Assembly (NCBI RefSeq): GCF_016758255.1
Contig: NZ_QYAD01000001.1
Coordinates: 1,151,171-1,215,170 of the forward strand
From: Leucobacter chromiireducens subsp. chromiireducens
GTDB taxonomy: Bacteria > Actinomycetota > Actinomycetes > Actinomycetales > Microbacteriaceae
DNA: 64,000 nt
Direction of reading: 5' to 3'
Position numbers and translations under genes: made by a program. How positions within the stretch are numbered: position 1 is the first letter of the stretch; each line of letters opens with the position of its first letter. Under the pieces are notes generated by a model, which saw only the letters and a program-made list of their open reading frames with translations, had not been told where the DNA came from and made no database searches. Shown in pieces: positions 43,801 to 52,099 of this stretch.

Positions 43801-44490
43801 ACCCGTGCCGTCCGTGGCAACTGAGAGCGCGGCGGGATCCTCGACCGGCTCCGGCTCCTCCACGGCGTCGAGCGGGGTCACTTCGCCGTTCGGAGCCACG
43901 CTCTCGACCCCGGGGAGGGCGGCGAGCTTCGCCAGCGTCTCCTCAGTGGGCGAGGCGGAGACGAGCACGGCAGCGGCGATCCAGAACTGGTTGAGCACGC
44001 GAATGGTGCCTGCGTCCTCGAGTTCCGAGAGGCCCTGCTCTGCGCGTGCGAGCGCGGCCGCCGCGCCCGCCTGCAGCGATGCAGCAGCTGCGGCGGGGTC
44101 GCCCTCCGCCTCCGGCGCGACGCCCGCGTCGGCGAAGCGGATGAGAATCTCGGCTTCCCCGGACTGCGGGTCAAACCACTCTTCGGCCGAGCCCTCGGGT
44201 TCATCCGTGCCGGTCGCGCTGTCGGCGCGCGTGCCGGCAAGCTCGGTGAGTGCCTCCGCGAGCTCGGGTGCCACCTGCGGTTCCGCCGTGTCGTTCGCTC
44301 CGGAACCAGCGTGGCTGCGGAGCGCTGCCGCTCGGCCATCAGCGCCGCCGAGCTCCGCAAGCTGGGCGACGCCCACGGTGCCGCTCAGTGCGACGGCGAG
44401 GGCGAGTGCGCCGGAGGCGGCGACGGCGAGCGGGCGGCGGTGCCGGGTGATGCGGAACTGCGGGATGCGGATGCGGGGCATGAAGGACAC
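40819..44490 (-). CDS. Large surface subtilase (S8) with carboxypeptidase-regulatory-like domains and C-terminal membrane helix
   Basis: The 1223-residue protein (GTG 44490; ATG 44481 possible) has a signal helix and an inhibitor_I9-like propeptide. The S8 catalytic domain has Asp262 (AVLDTGID), His310 (HGTHVAG) and Ser494 (GTSMATPHVAG). Two CarboxypepD_reg-like beta-sandwiches follow, then a ThuA/glutamine-amidotransferase-like region (VLVLGDQTGRTVELLQ, YDAVVWDD), Thr/Pro repeats, a last beta-domain and a C-terminal helix. No LPxTG/LAxTG motif precedes the helix. It is divergent from hmuT across the iron-box region and may process surface proteins or release heme from host proteins; this is inference. 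Confidence 0.88.
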   Translation of the reverse strand: MSFMPRIRIPQFRITRHRRPLAVAASGALALAVALSGTVGVAQLAELGGADGRAAALRSHAGSGANDTAEPQVAPELAEALTELAGTRADSATGTDEPEGSAEEWFDPQSGEAEILIRFADAGVAPEAEGDPAAAAASLQAGAAAALARAEQGLSELEDAGTIRVLNQFWIAAAVLVSASPTEETLAKLAALPGVESVAPNGEVTPLDAVEEPEPVEDPAALSVATDGTGVPVTYGLAGIHAPEAWSTYGATGRGVRVAVLDTGIDPNHPDLRDRIATVDPHDPLFPGGWIHLDRTGTPRAKRPADPATHGTHVAGTVLGGDASGTRIGVAPDAELMAVNAISDGSSDAKILAALEWTLAPYDAAGRPAGRAADVINMSLGVSNSYNDFLLEVLHRVRQAGVFAAVAVGNDGDKMPGCISNPSSSADVFAVGMTNEAQTVDPRSCGGTTRWSASVAQRFGWPSAEFTKPDASAPGVDILSSVPGGGWGRSSGTSMATPHVAGAVAALRSAQAGLTVDEIEHALESTAWHPNGSPAVGDTRYGAGIINLADAIAAVRGDTGVRLRVTDATSGAVIPGVTISYGKHGETWTSDANGSARALLPAGSYTLKFAAFGYTSATREVTVSAKGLSELAVTLAPLTTGSVTGTVTDAATGTPLPGVLVSLAGAELSATTDRAGRYRIEQVPLGTHRFRAGLENYYTATSKDAEVKPIENASTTVDFRLAALPRVLVLGDQTGRTVELLQSQDIVATGLDTFPTTTEGAATVSDPSVLGGYDAVVWDDPGAVSSATLKSAIQVADKANAGIVWLDLGSSDTSGIATLHEQFGSPEQRSGTVDEAVLATGYRIWAQPEHPIFAPGNLATGELITGSMVLQDTRQNAEKFYASFESLSGVKPEVLAHTITRVQAGAEVRVDDHGAGIAVDERGGTPHAYLALHGSHSASDARTWSAAGQQILVNAAKWVSKAATESPEQPDPKPAVTPTKPVDPGTVTPPTPGGEKPTPQTPTPTPTPTSPDQPTKLGALPAPSGTPATGSGSSGGSLRAPATQAKPKPKFTPKAPVSTQNLLTSANAGGVTVRVAEGIAHLTVPKSAAGDWFFLHVYPSKTPVDWIRVNDSGELRVDVTSLQDGTYRFALTDVDRKFVGWTEVKIGSGSAAPVAERTLTDLATPLPAAVVSPGFSLTPTEQLMLLGAALLLLTAAGVVLLGLRKGPEELTSGALPGTAGAAG

Positions 44491-44562
44491 GGTGAGCTCT
44501 CGGAATCTGCGCGCGTGCGCGGTCTTGGTGCACGTGCGACCAGGATCGCGCTAACATCTGAT

Positions 44563-44581
44563 GGAGGTTAGGCAATACGAA
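44563..44581. promoter_or_regulatory. Weak iron-box-like site 1
   Basis: Contains GGTTAGGC; about 13 of 19 positions match the recalled DtxR/IdeR box TTAGGTTAGSCTAACCTAA. Lies between the divergent subtilase and hmuT. Confidence 0.5.
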
Positions 44582-44602
44582 AGATTGAACATCTGACCTA
44601 AG

Positions 44603-44621
44603 TAATGTTAGCCTAACCTTC
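44603..44621. promoter_or_regulatory. Iron box 2 overlapping hmuT promoter
   Basis: GTTAGCCTAAC forms the central dyad; about 15 of 19 positions match the DtxR/IdeR consensus. It ends at the base before the hmuT GTG and overlaps a -10-like TAATGT, so repressor binding would block initiation. Suggests repression by iron. Confidence 0.75.
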
Positions 44622-45758
44622 GTGTTTTTCGTCAACGGCGGGCGTCGCGCCCGCACCATTCGACTTGGCGTGGCTGCACTCGCCGCGCTCCTCGCCGCGA
44701 ACCTTGCCGGCTGCGCCCTCGTGTTTGGAGATGCGCCGAGCATTGCGGATACGAGCCTCGCGAGCGCCGAGAGTCCGCGTCTCCTGGAAGGACCGGAGAC
44801 CGCGCTGCTCGACAGCCCGGACATCGCGGCAATTACGGACAACCCCGAGCCGCAGCTGCCCGTGACCTTTACGGGACTGGACGACGTGGCCGTCGAGATC
44901 ACCGACACGAGCCGCATTCTCGCCCTAGACGGCACCGGCAGCCTTGCCTCGGTCGTGTGGGCCCTCGGCTTCGGCCCCAACGTCGTGGGGCGTGACCTCA
45001 CCACCGGCTGGGAGTCGGCAAAGCACCTGCCGCTCGTGATGGACAATCACACGCTGAACGCGGAATCGATCCTCGAGCTCAACCCCACCCTCATCCTCAC
45101 GGACTACTCGGTGGGGCCGTATGACGTCCAGCTGCAGATGCGCAACGCCGGGATCCCGGTCGTCTTCTTCGACGGTGCGAAGGACATCGACGACATTCCC
45201 CGCTTGATCGGTGACGTGGCGTCCGCGCTCGGTGTCCCCGAACTCGGGAAGCAGTACGTGGGCGACTTCACGAAGCGGCTCGACGACACGATTGCGCGGA
45301 TCGCCGCGATCGCACCCGAGGCGGAGGCCGACAAGGTGCGCACGGTGTTCCTGTACATGCGCGGCCGCGCCGGCGTGTACTACATGTACGGCAACAACCC
45401 GGACGGCTCCACCGGCATCGCGGGCGTGCTCATCGAACAGCTCGGCGCCATCGACGTCGCGGGGGAGGAGAACTGGACGAGCGGCAACCTCACCGCCGAG
45501 GGACTCATGAACCTCGAACCTGATCTCATCCTCATGCTGACCCTCGGCCTCGAATCCGTGGGCGGGATCGACGGCCTGCTGAACGTTCCCGGTGTTGCAC
45601 AGACCCCGGCGGGGGAGCGGCGGCGCGTGGTGGACATGAGCGACTACGAGATGTTCACCTGGGGGCCGCGCACGCCCGACGTGCTCACCGCGCTCGCGGA
45701 AGCGATTTACCACGTCGACCTCGACACGGTCGAGCTGCCTGAGGAGGCCGGCGCATGA
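44622..45758 (+). CDS. hmuT: Heme ABC transporter substrate-binding lipoprotein HmuT
   Basis: The GTG start gives 378 residues with lipobox NLAGC. It is a class III periplasmic-binding fold; HTLNAESILELNPTLIL is the typical hemin-receptor segment. Candidate heme ligands at positions expected from corynebacterial HmuT are His143 (DNHTLN) and Tyr245 with Arg247 (LYMRGRAG). It receives heme from surface proteins and hands it to the permease. First gene of a tightly overlapping series; the stop overlaps the permease start (ATGA). Confidence 0.9.
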   Translation: MFFVNGGRRARTIRLGVAALAALLAANLAGCALVFGDAPSIADTSLASAESPRLLEGPETALLDSPDIAAITDNPEPQLPVTFTGLDDVAVEITDTSRILALDGTGSLASVVWALGFGPNVVGRDLTTGWESAKHLPLVMDNHTLNAESILELNPTLILTDYSVGPYDVQLQMRNAGIPVVFFDGAKDIDDIPRLIGDVASALGVPELGKQYVGDFTKRLDDTIARIAAIAPEAEADKVRTVFLYMRGRAGVYYMYGNNPDGSTGIAGVLIEQLGAIDVAGEENWTSGNLTAEGLMNLEPDLILMLTLGLESVGGIDGLLNVPGVAQTPAGERRRVVDMSDYEMFTWGPRTPDVLTALAEAIYHVDLDTVELPEEAGA

Positions 45759-46873
45759 GCCGCGTTGAGACGGGGCCAGTGACCCTGCCCGAGCTGCCCC
45801 GCGTACTCGACTACGGCCAGACTGCACTTCCGAAGCCCAAGCGGGGCCGCGTCACGATGCTCTTCCTCGTGCTCGGCATCGGCCTCGTCGTCGCGACCGT
45901 GCTCGCGGCCGCACTCGGCCAGATGCAGATTCCGGTGGTCGAGGTGATCGGTTCGCTCTGCCGAAAGGTGGGCTTTGCATGCGGTGCTGAAGCAGTGCAC
46001 CCCAATGCTGATGCCGCGCTATGGGAGGTGCGCTTCCCCCGCGTGGCGCTCGCGGTGCTCGTCGGCATGGCGCTCTCCTCATCGGGCGCGATTATGCAGG
46101 GCGTGTTCGGCAACCCGCTCGCCGATCCGGGCATCATCGGTGTCTCCTCGGGCGCCGCGGTCGGCGCGAGCCTCATGATTGTCACGGGTCTTGCCGCGGG
46201 CTCGAGCCTCGCGATCCCGGTCGGCGCTTTTGTGACGGGCGTGCTCACCTCGCTGCTGATCTACTCGATTTCGCGCTCCGGCGGAAAGACTCAGGTCATC
46301 ACCCTGATCCTCGTCGGTGTCGCGGTGAACGCGTTTGGCGGCGCCGCGCTCGCCCTCATGACCTTCGCGGCAGACATGAACCAGCGCGAGCAGATCGTGT
46401 TCTGGCAGATGGGCAGCCTTGCCGGCTCGCTCTGGCCCCAGGTGGCCACGGTGCTGCCGCTCGTGATCCTCGGCCTCGCGCTCGCCTTCATGATCGCTGG
46501 CAAGCTCGACCTGCTGAGCCTCGGAGACGACGCGGCGCGCCACCTCGGCCTGAACATCGAGCGGCTGCGCATCGGCGCCATCATGATCGTGTCCGTGCTC
46601 ACCGCGGCCGCGGTCGCCTTCGCCGGAATCATCGGCTTCGTCGGACTCGTTGTGCCGCACGTCATCCGCATGATCGTCGGCCCGGGCCACCGCGTGCTCA
46701 TCCCCGCAAGCGCGTTGGGCGGCGCACTGCTGCTCGTCGTCGCCGACACGTTCGCTCGCACGGCGGTGCCGTACGCGGAGCTGCCGCTCGGCATGCTCAC
46801 CGCGATCATCGGCGGACCGTTCTTCTTCTTCCTCATCCGCGCGACCTCGCGGAAGAACGGGGGCTGGCTGTGA
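45755..46873 (+). CDS. hmuU: Heme ABC transporter permease HmuU (FecCD family)
   Basis: The 372-residue permease has about nine to ten helices; motifs RFPRVALAVLVGMALSSSG, GNPLADPGIIGVSSGA and FVGLVVPHVIRMIVG are typical of FecCD permeases. Forms the membrane channel for heme with HmuV. Overlaps genes on both sides by 4 bp. Confidence 0.93.
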   Translation: MSRVETGPVTLPELPRVLDYGQTALPKPKRGRVTMLFLVLGIGLVVATVLAAALGQMQIPVVEVIGSLCRKVGFACGAEAVHPNADAALWEVRFPRVALAVLVGMALSSSGAIMQGVFGNPLADPGIIGVSSGAAVGASLMIVTGLAAGSSLAIPVGAFVTGVLTSLLIYSISRSGGKTQVITLILVGVAVNAFGGAALALMTFAADMNQREQIVFWQMGSLAGSLWPQVATVLPLVILGLALAFMIAGKLDLLSLGDDAARHLGLNIERLRIGAIMIVSVLTAAAVAFAGIIGFVGLVVPHVIRMIVGPGHRVLIPASALGGALLLVVADTFARTAVPYAELPLGMLTAIIGGPFFFFLIRATSRKNGGWL

Positions 46874-47766
46874 TCTCGATCAAGCGAAAGGCGCAGCAGG
46901 CGCCCGCGCCCGTTCCCGTCGGGGAAACGGTGCTTCGCGCACGCGGTGTCTCGGTGACGCTTGGTGGCACCCGGATCGTGGAGGGTGTGGACTTCGATGT
47001 GCGCGCGGGGGAAGTGCTCGCGATTCTCGGGCCGAACGGCGCCGGGAAGTCGACGCTGCTCGGTGCGCTCGCTGGGGATCACGCCTACGGCGGATCGGTC
47101 GAGCTCGTCGGCCGCGAGGTCAGCGATTGGCCCAACCGAGAGCTTGCGCTGCGCCGGGCCGTGCTGCGCCAGAGCAATTCGGTGAGCTTCCCGTTCCCCG
47201 TGGTCGACATTGTGAAAATGGGTCGGGCGCCGTGGCAGTCGATCACCACGGTGGAAGACGACGATCGGATCATCGCTGAAGAGCTGCTCCGCTCGGACAC
47301 GTTCCGTTTCGCGGAGCGCACGTACACCTCGCTGTCTGGTGGCGAGCGCGCGCGCGTGGCCTTGGCGCGCGCCATGACGCAGCGAACGGGGCTGCTGCTG
47401 CTCGATGAGCCGACCGCGGCGCTCGACATCAACTATCAGGAGCAGGTGCTCGCGATCGCCCGCCGCACGGCTCGGCACGGGAGCGCGGTCGTGGTGGTGC
47501 TCCACGACCTTGCGGCGGCCGCCGCGTACAGCGATCGCGTGCTGCTCCTGGCCGACGGCACGATGCGCGCCTGTGGCGCCCCCGCCGAGGTGCTCACCCC
47601 GGAGCTGCTCAGCGAGGTCTACCGCCACCCCGTTCGCGTGTCGCACGACGCAGACGGCGCGCTCTCGATCACGCCCGTTCGTTTCCCAGATGAACAGTCA
47701 GCTGAGCTCGGCGGGCAGCCGGCTCCTCCGTCATCGTCCACCCCCAGTGAGAGGACTCACCCATGA
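46870..47766 (+). CDS. hmuV: Heme ABC transporter ATP-binding protein HmuV
   Basis: The GTG at 46870 overlaps the permease stop (GTGA); longer frames upstream are shadows. The 298-residue ABC ATPase has Walker A GPNGAGKST, signature LSGGERARV and Walker B LLLLDEPTAALD, with HDLAAAAAYSD as the H-loop. Ends in ATGA overlap with the first surface protein gene. Confidence 0.93.
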   Translation: MISIKRKAQQAPAPVPVGETVLRARGVSVTLGGTRIVEGVDFDVRAGEVLAILGPNGAGKSTLLGALAGDHAYGGSVELVGREVSDWPNRELALRRAVLRQSNSVSFPFPVVDIVKMGRAPWQSITTVEDDDRIIAEELLRSDTFRFAERTYTSLSGGERARVALARAMTQRTGLLLLDEPTAALDINYQEQVLAIARRTARHGSAVVVVLHDLAAAAAYSDRVLLLADGTMRACGAPAEVLTPELLSEVYRHPVRVSHDADGALSITPVRFPDEQSAELGGQPAPPSSSTPSERTHP

Positions 47767-48794
47767 CCGCCCACCACTCACCGCACGCCGGTGCGGCCCG
47801 CAGACCCCGCGCGGGGCGCAAGCTCGCGGCAGCGCTGATCCTGCCCCTCCTCGCGGTGGCCCCGCTCGCGCTGGGTGTCTCGCCCGCGCAGGCGGCATCG
47901 CGCGTTGACGTTGCTCCTGCGCCCGCGGCCGATGGGCCGACGACCGTCACATTGAGCGGCAGCGGATTCCAGTACCAGCCGAACGCGCCCGGTGGCGTGT
48001 ATGTGTTCTTTGGTGCGGTGGCCGACCCGGCAACGAACGCGTGGGCGCCCAGCCAGGGCGGTCGTTCCGGCGAGACCTTCGCTTACGCGGGCACCGACGG
48101 CGCGCGACTGCTCGTGGCGTTCCAGGGCGGCAGTTCCGCGAGCGAGGCGAACGGGCAGATCGACGCGAACGGCAACTGGAGCACGCAGATGACGATCCCG
48201 GGCTCGCGCTTCACCGCGAGCTTCGGGAACCCGCACGAGGGCGCGCAGGGCAACGGTCAGGAGATCGACTGTCTGCAGGTGCAGTGCGGCATCATCACGA
48301 TCGGAGCGCACGGTCTCGTGAACGCGAACAACGAGTCGTTCACACCCGTGAGCTTCGCGTCGGCTGATGGTCAGCTGCAGGCCGGCGCTGCGCCCATCAC
48401 CGATTTCGGCAGCGGCTCCGGTGACGCGAGCGCGGCCGCCCCCAGCACAAACGACGCCGCAACTCGGATTGACGTTCCCGGTGCCGCGGAACAGAACGCG
48501 GAATCGGGTGCGGACAACACGGCAGAGACCCCCGCTGCTGCCGCCCCTGTCGCGGAGCCCGCGGCCGCAGACCAGACACTCACCTGGGCGATCATCGGTG
48601 TGCTGGGAGCTGCCGTGCTGGCGCTCCTCACCTCAGTAGTGCTGGTCACCATGAAGCGGCGACGGGCGCGGCGCGCGGTCACATCGGCCGCCGTTCCCGT
48701 TGCGGGTCCTGATGCGGGTGGCGCACCGCTGAGCGAGGCCGGCACCGTCACTGGCGGCGCGAGCGCCGCGGTTCGGGCGGAGGCCACGCTGTGA
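47763..48794 (+). CDS. Membrane-anchored surface protein with one GAHG module
   Basis: The 343-residue protein has a signal peptide (LAAALILPLLAVAPLALG). One module of about 155 residues (44-199) has the pattern TVTLSGSGF, VYVFFGA, WAP, GNWS, IPGSRF, IDCLQVQCGIITIGAHG and SFTPVSF. The two cysteines are probably a disulfide. An acidic Ala-rich linker, one transmembrane helix (WAIIGVLGAAVLALLTSVVL) and a basic tail follow; there is no sortase motif. Directly overlaps hmuV, so it may be the last surface step before HmuT. The module family is not recognised. Confidence 0.72.
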   Translation: MTAHHSPHAGAARRPRAGRKLAAALILPLLAVAPLALGVSPAQAASRVDVAPAPAADGPTTVTLSGSGFQYQPNAPGGVYVFFGAVADPATNAWAPSQGGRSGETFAYAGTDGARLLVAFQGGSSASEANGQIDANGNWSTQMTIPGSRFTASFGNPHEGAQGNGQEIDCLQVQCGIITIGAHGLVNANNESFTPVSFASADGQLQAGAAPITDFGSGSGDASAAAPSTNDAATRIDVPGAAEQNAESGADNTAETPAAAAPVAEPAAADQTLTWAIIGVLGAAVLALLTSVVLVTMKRRRARRAVTSAAVPVAGPDAGGAPLSEAGTVTGGASAAVRAEATL

Positions 48795-50389
48795 GCCGGG
48801 GTCGTGCGCGGCGCGCAGCGCGCAGCCTGAGCCTGGGCCTTGCCGCGGCACTCGTTGCGCCGCTGGCGCTGCTGGTCTCGGCCGGTGCGGCCGAGGCCGC
48901 ACCGCGAACGAACGCACTCGAGCCGCAGACGCTCAGCGCGGTGAGCGACGTGCCAGCGGGCGCCACCGAACTTCGTTCTGGGCAGCTCGACTGGGGGGTG
49001 CGCGGATCGATTCGCAGCTACCTCGAGAACTTCGGGCACACGGAAGGGTACGTCGCGTCCTACGACGGTGCCCGATACCGGAAGGGTGATCCCGCCGCGC
49101 ACTTCCCGCTCGCCGCGGGCTGGATCGACGAGCAAGAGGACACCGCCCACCTCGAGTTCACTGGGCGACTGCGCATGCACGGTTTCGGCCAGTCGTGGCT
49201 GCACTTCGAAAACGTGCGGCTTGATATCGCCGCCGGTGAGGCCAGCATCACGGTGGACATGCGGGAGAGCTTCGGCACACCCAAGCGCACCGACGATCTC
49301 GTGCTTGCGACCTTCCCGCTCGTGGGGGAGGATCCGGTTCGTCTGGTCGACGGGGTCGCGCAGATCTTGAGTGAAGATGGGACCTTCCCCGCCGAGATCG
49401 GCACGAACCACCTGCCGCGCATGGACGGGCAGGCGACCTACGGCGGCGACAACGCGTACACCGACCCGTTCTCACTGACCGTGCGGACGAGCGCCGACAC
49501 CGGTGGCACCCCGGATCCCGATCCCGGCACGACGCCCGATCCTGGCACGAAGCCGGATCCGGATCCCGGCACTGATCCGACCCCCGTGACGCCCACCCCC
49601 ACAGCGAAGACGCCCCACGGCGAGAGCAGTGCGACGAACGCCGCGGGTGCAGCGCTCACGGTGAGCCCGGCGTACGGACTTGCTGATCAGAATCAGCGGC
49701 TCACGCTGCGCGGTACAGGCTTCCCGACCACGGGCAGCGACGGTACGAACTTTGGCGGGCTCTACGTGCTGTTCGGCTGGGTCGACCCCGCGGCGGGCCA
49801 GAACTGGGGCCCCGGGAACGGCGGCGCATCGGGCAGCACCTTCACGTACACGCAGGACATCGAGCCCCAAGGCACGTACCAGAGCATGGTGAGCTACCCC
49901 GGAAACGGCACGGTGCCTGGCTTCCCCACGATGTCGGCGGATGGCTCATTCGAGATGGAACTGCCGATTCAGTCGTCTCGTTTCGAGAGCCAGCACGGCA
50001 TCAGCGTGGACTGCTACGAGATGCAGTGCGGCGTGCTGCTGATCGGCGCGCACGGCAAGCAGAACGCGAAGGGCGAGATCTTCGTTCCGGTTTACTTCAC
50101 GGACTCCGCGGAGGAAACCGGTACTGCGAAGCCGGAACTGCCGGCTGTCGCGCCGCCGACGGCGAACCCGAACGTGGCGCAGGCCGCGGGCGGCGCGCAG
50201 GGCCAGGCGGCCGGGCTCGGCGTCAACGGTGGGCTCGCTGCCGCGGGTGCGCCCGAACTCGCCCGCCTCGCGCTCTTTGGCGGCGTGCTGCTCATCAGCG
50301 CTGGCGCGCTCGGCGGCGCCCTACTGTTCCGTGCGTCGAGGCGCACCACCTCACTCACACCGCCCACCCCGATCGGAGTTTCGGCATGA
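48791..50389 (+). CDS. HtaA-domain heme-binding surface protein with one GAHG module
   Basis: The GTG start overlaps the previous stop. The 532-residue protein has a signal peptide, a canonical HtaA domain (about 56-233; LDWGVRGSIRSYLENFGHTEG then HLEFTGRLRMHGFGQSWLHF), a Pro-Asp-Gly-Thr linker and a GAHG module (about 288-436, ending DCYEMQCGVLLIGAHGK). Next come LAAAG, a membrane helix and basic residues. The anchor looks like the LAxTG signals of its neighbours with the Thr changed to Ala. HtaA proteins take heme from hemoglobin in corynebacteria. Confidence 0.85.
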   Translation: MSRGRARRAARSLSLGLAAALVAPLALLVSAGAAEAAPRTNALEPQTLSAVSDVPAGATELRSGQLDWGVRGSIRSYLENFGHTEGYVASYDGARYRKGDPAAHFPLAAGWIDEQEDTAHLEFTGRLRMHGFGQSWLHFENVRLDIAAGEASITVDMRESFGTPKRTDDLVLATFPLVGEDPVRLVDGVAQILSEDGTFPAEIGTNHLPRMDGQATYGGDNAYTDPFSLTVRTSADTGGTPDPDPGTTPDPGTKPDPDPGTDPTPVTPTPTAKTPHGESSATNAAGAALTVSPAYGLADQNQRLTLRGTGFPTTGSDGTNFGGLYVLFGWVDPAAGQNWGPGNGGASGSTFTYTQDIEPQGTYQSMVSYPGNGTVPGFPTMSADGSFEMELPIQSSRFESQHGISVDCYEMQCGVLLIGAHGKQNAKGEIFVPVYFTDSAEETGTAKPELPAVAPPTANPNVAQAAGGAQGQAAGLGVNGGLAAAGAPELARLALFGGVLLISAGALGGALLFRASRRTTSLTPPTPIGVSA

Positions 50390-52005
50390 TCCCCACCATC
50401 AGCACCCAGCTTCGCGGGACGGTGCGGCCCGCCGCACGTGTCGCGGCTGCCCTTGCGCTCGCGGGCGTCCTGTCATTCGGCGGCGCCGGGGCAAGCATCG
50501 CCTCGGCGGCTGCGCCCGCGCCCTCCGGCAGCTCCACCGGCACCGGTGTGAACCAGAAGGTCGGCGCAGCGAGCCCCACGCTCACGGTGAGTCCCGCGGT
50601 GAACCTCGATCCCGATCAGCCCAGCAGCGTCACGCTCACGGGTGCGAACTACGCCACCACCACCGGGGGCGGGGGCACCCTGGGCGGCGCGTACACGCTG
50701 TTCGGGGCGATCACGCTGAAAGACGCGAAGGATCCGGGCAGCTGGGCGCCGACGAAGCGCGGCGTGAGCGGCGTGAACTACGACTATGCCGGTGAGGCCG
50801 GCCTCTACCAGCTGATGGTCAACTACCCGGGGAACACGACTGAACCGGGAATGCCGTACATGGATGTCAGCGGGAACTGGACCCTCCCGAATCACGCGAT
50901 TCCGGGTGCGCGCTTCACCTCGCAGGCGGGCAACACCATTGACTGCCTCGACGCGAACACGCAGTGCGGGTTCATGACGATCGGCGCGCACGGGCAGCGC
51001 TCGGGAGGGGTGGAAGTGTTCACCCCCGTCTTCTTCGTGGGCGACGACCCCGGAGAGACCCCGGGCGTTGATCCGGGCACCGACCCCGGGACGGATCCCG
51101 GCACCGACCCGGGAACTGATCCCGGCACCGACCCGGGGATCGACCCCGGCACTGATCCGGGGACGGACCCTGGCACGACGCCCGGCGCCGATCCGTGCCT
51201 GATCACCGAGGTTCCGGCGGGCGCTGAGCGCACCGTCACCGGGACCGCGCTGTCAGGAACCGACGCCGTGATGAGCGTGACCCCCGGAAACTACCTGCCC
51301 TGCGCGGACGAGACCGAGGTGGTGCTCTCCGGCACCGGCTACGACCCCACGAAGCCGATCTACGTGGGCCTCGGCGCCCCCGCAGACCACACAAACCTTG
51401 AGACCTGGCGTCGGAGCGGCGGCGGCATGAGCGGTCCTGGCGACGACTACGACTACGGTGTGCCGCGCCTTATCGTGGCGAACGGCTCGCAGGATGCTGA
51501 CGTTGCTGATGCGGAGATTGGCGCGGACGGTGCCTGGACGCTGAAGGTCACCGTGCCCGGGAAGGACGTGACGAGCTTCTTCGGCGGCACCATTGATTGC
51601 GCAACCGCGTACTGCGGCTTCTTCTCGTTCGGTGCGCACGGCAAGATCGCCGCGGCGAACGAAGCGTACGTGCCGGTCTTCTTCGGCGGGCAGAGCGACA
51701 CTGATACGCCGCCGACCGGTCCCGGAAAGCCGGGTCCCGAGACCCCCGGAACGGTGACCCCGCCCGTTGTCCCCGGCACCGCGCAGCCCGCGCCGGCGGC
51801 GACGCCCGTGAACGCGGTACCCGCGAGCACCGCTCGCAGCACGGGCCTCGGGGTCAACGGCGGCCTCGCGCGAACCGGCGACTCCGAGTCCGCTCGCACG
51901 ACGTTGATCGGCGGCGTGCTGCTGCTCAGCGCTGGGCTGCTCGGCGGCGCGCTGATCCTGCGCGGACGTAGAAACGCGGGGCCCGCCGGGCCGCACACCC
52001 GATAG
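50386..52005 (+). CDS. Sortase-anchored surface protein with two GAHG modules
   Basis: The ATG at 50386 overlaps the upstream stop (ATGA). The 539-residue protein has a signal peptide, module subtype B (about 61-220; NTIDCLDANTQCGFMTIGAHG), a tandem Asp-Pro-Gly-Thr linker (about 227-265), module subtype A (about 276-435; GTIDCATAYCGFFSFGAHG) and a Pro-rich stretch. The signal LARTGDSE, a membrane helix and a basic tail follow. No HtaA domain. The linker probably spans the wall. Confidence 0.8.
   Translation: MIPTISTQLRGTVRPAARVAAALALAGVLSFGGAGASIASAAAPAPSGSSTGTGVNQKVGAASPTLTVSPAVNLDPDQPSSVTLTGANYATTTGGGGTLGGAYTLFGAITLKDAKDPGSWAPTKRGVSGVNYDYAGEAGLYQLMVNYPGNTTEPGMPYMDVSGNWTLPNHAIPGARFTSQAGNTIDCLDANTQCGFMTIGAHGQRSGGVEVFTPVFFVGDDPGETPGVDPGTDPGTDPGTDPGTDPGTDPGIDPGTDPGTDPGTTPGADPCLITEVPAGAERTVTGTALSGTDAVMSVTPGNYLPCADETEVVLSGTGYDPTKPIYVGLGAPADHTNLETWRRSGGGMSGPGDDYDYGVPRLIVANGSQDADVADAEIGADGAWTLKVTVPGKDVTSFFGGTIDCATAYCGFFSFGAHGKIAAANEAYVPVFFGGQSDTDTPPTGPGKPGPETPGTVTPPVVPGTAQPAPAATPVNAVPASTARSTGLGVNGGLARTGDSESARTTLIGGVLLLSAGLLGGALILRGRRNAGPAGPHTR
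51067..51180 (+). repeat. DPGT-coding tandem repeat (wall-spanning linker)
   Basis: About ten Asp-Pro-Gly-Thr units of 12 bp. Units use mixed synonymous codons (GAT/GAC, CCG/CCC, GGC/GGG/GGA), so the DNA repeat is imperfect while the peptide is regular. Similar arrays: 56390-56450 and 59102-59220. Confidence 0.85.
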
Positions 52006-52007
52006 CT

Positions 52008-52029
52008 CGGTTCCGCACGAACGGAACCG
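52008..52029 (+). other. Intra-operon hairpin before the giant HtaA gene
   Basis: An 8-bp perfect stem CGGTTCCG / CGGAACCG with a 6-nt loop, right after the previous stop and without a U-tract. May be a processing or attenuation site. Confidence 0.55.
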
Positions 52030-52099
52030 CCTCCGGGCCGAGAGCTTTCCCGGCCCCTGATCCGGCGCCACGCGCCACCACCGAGAGGAACACCACACC

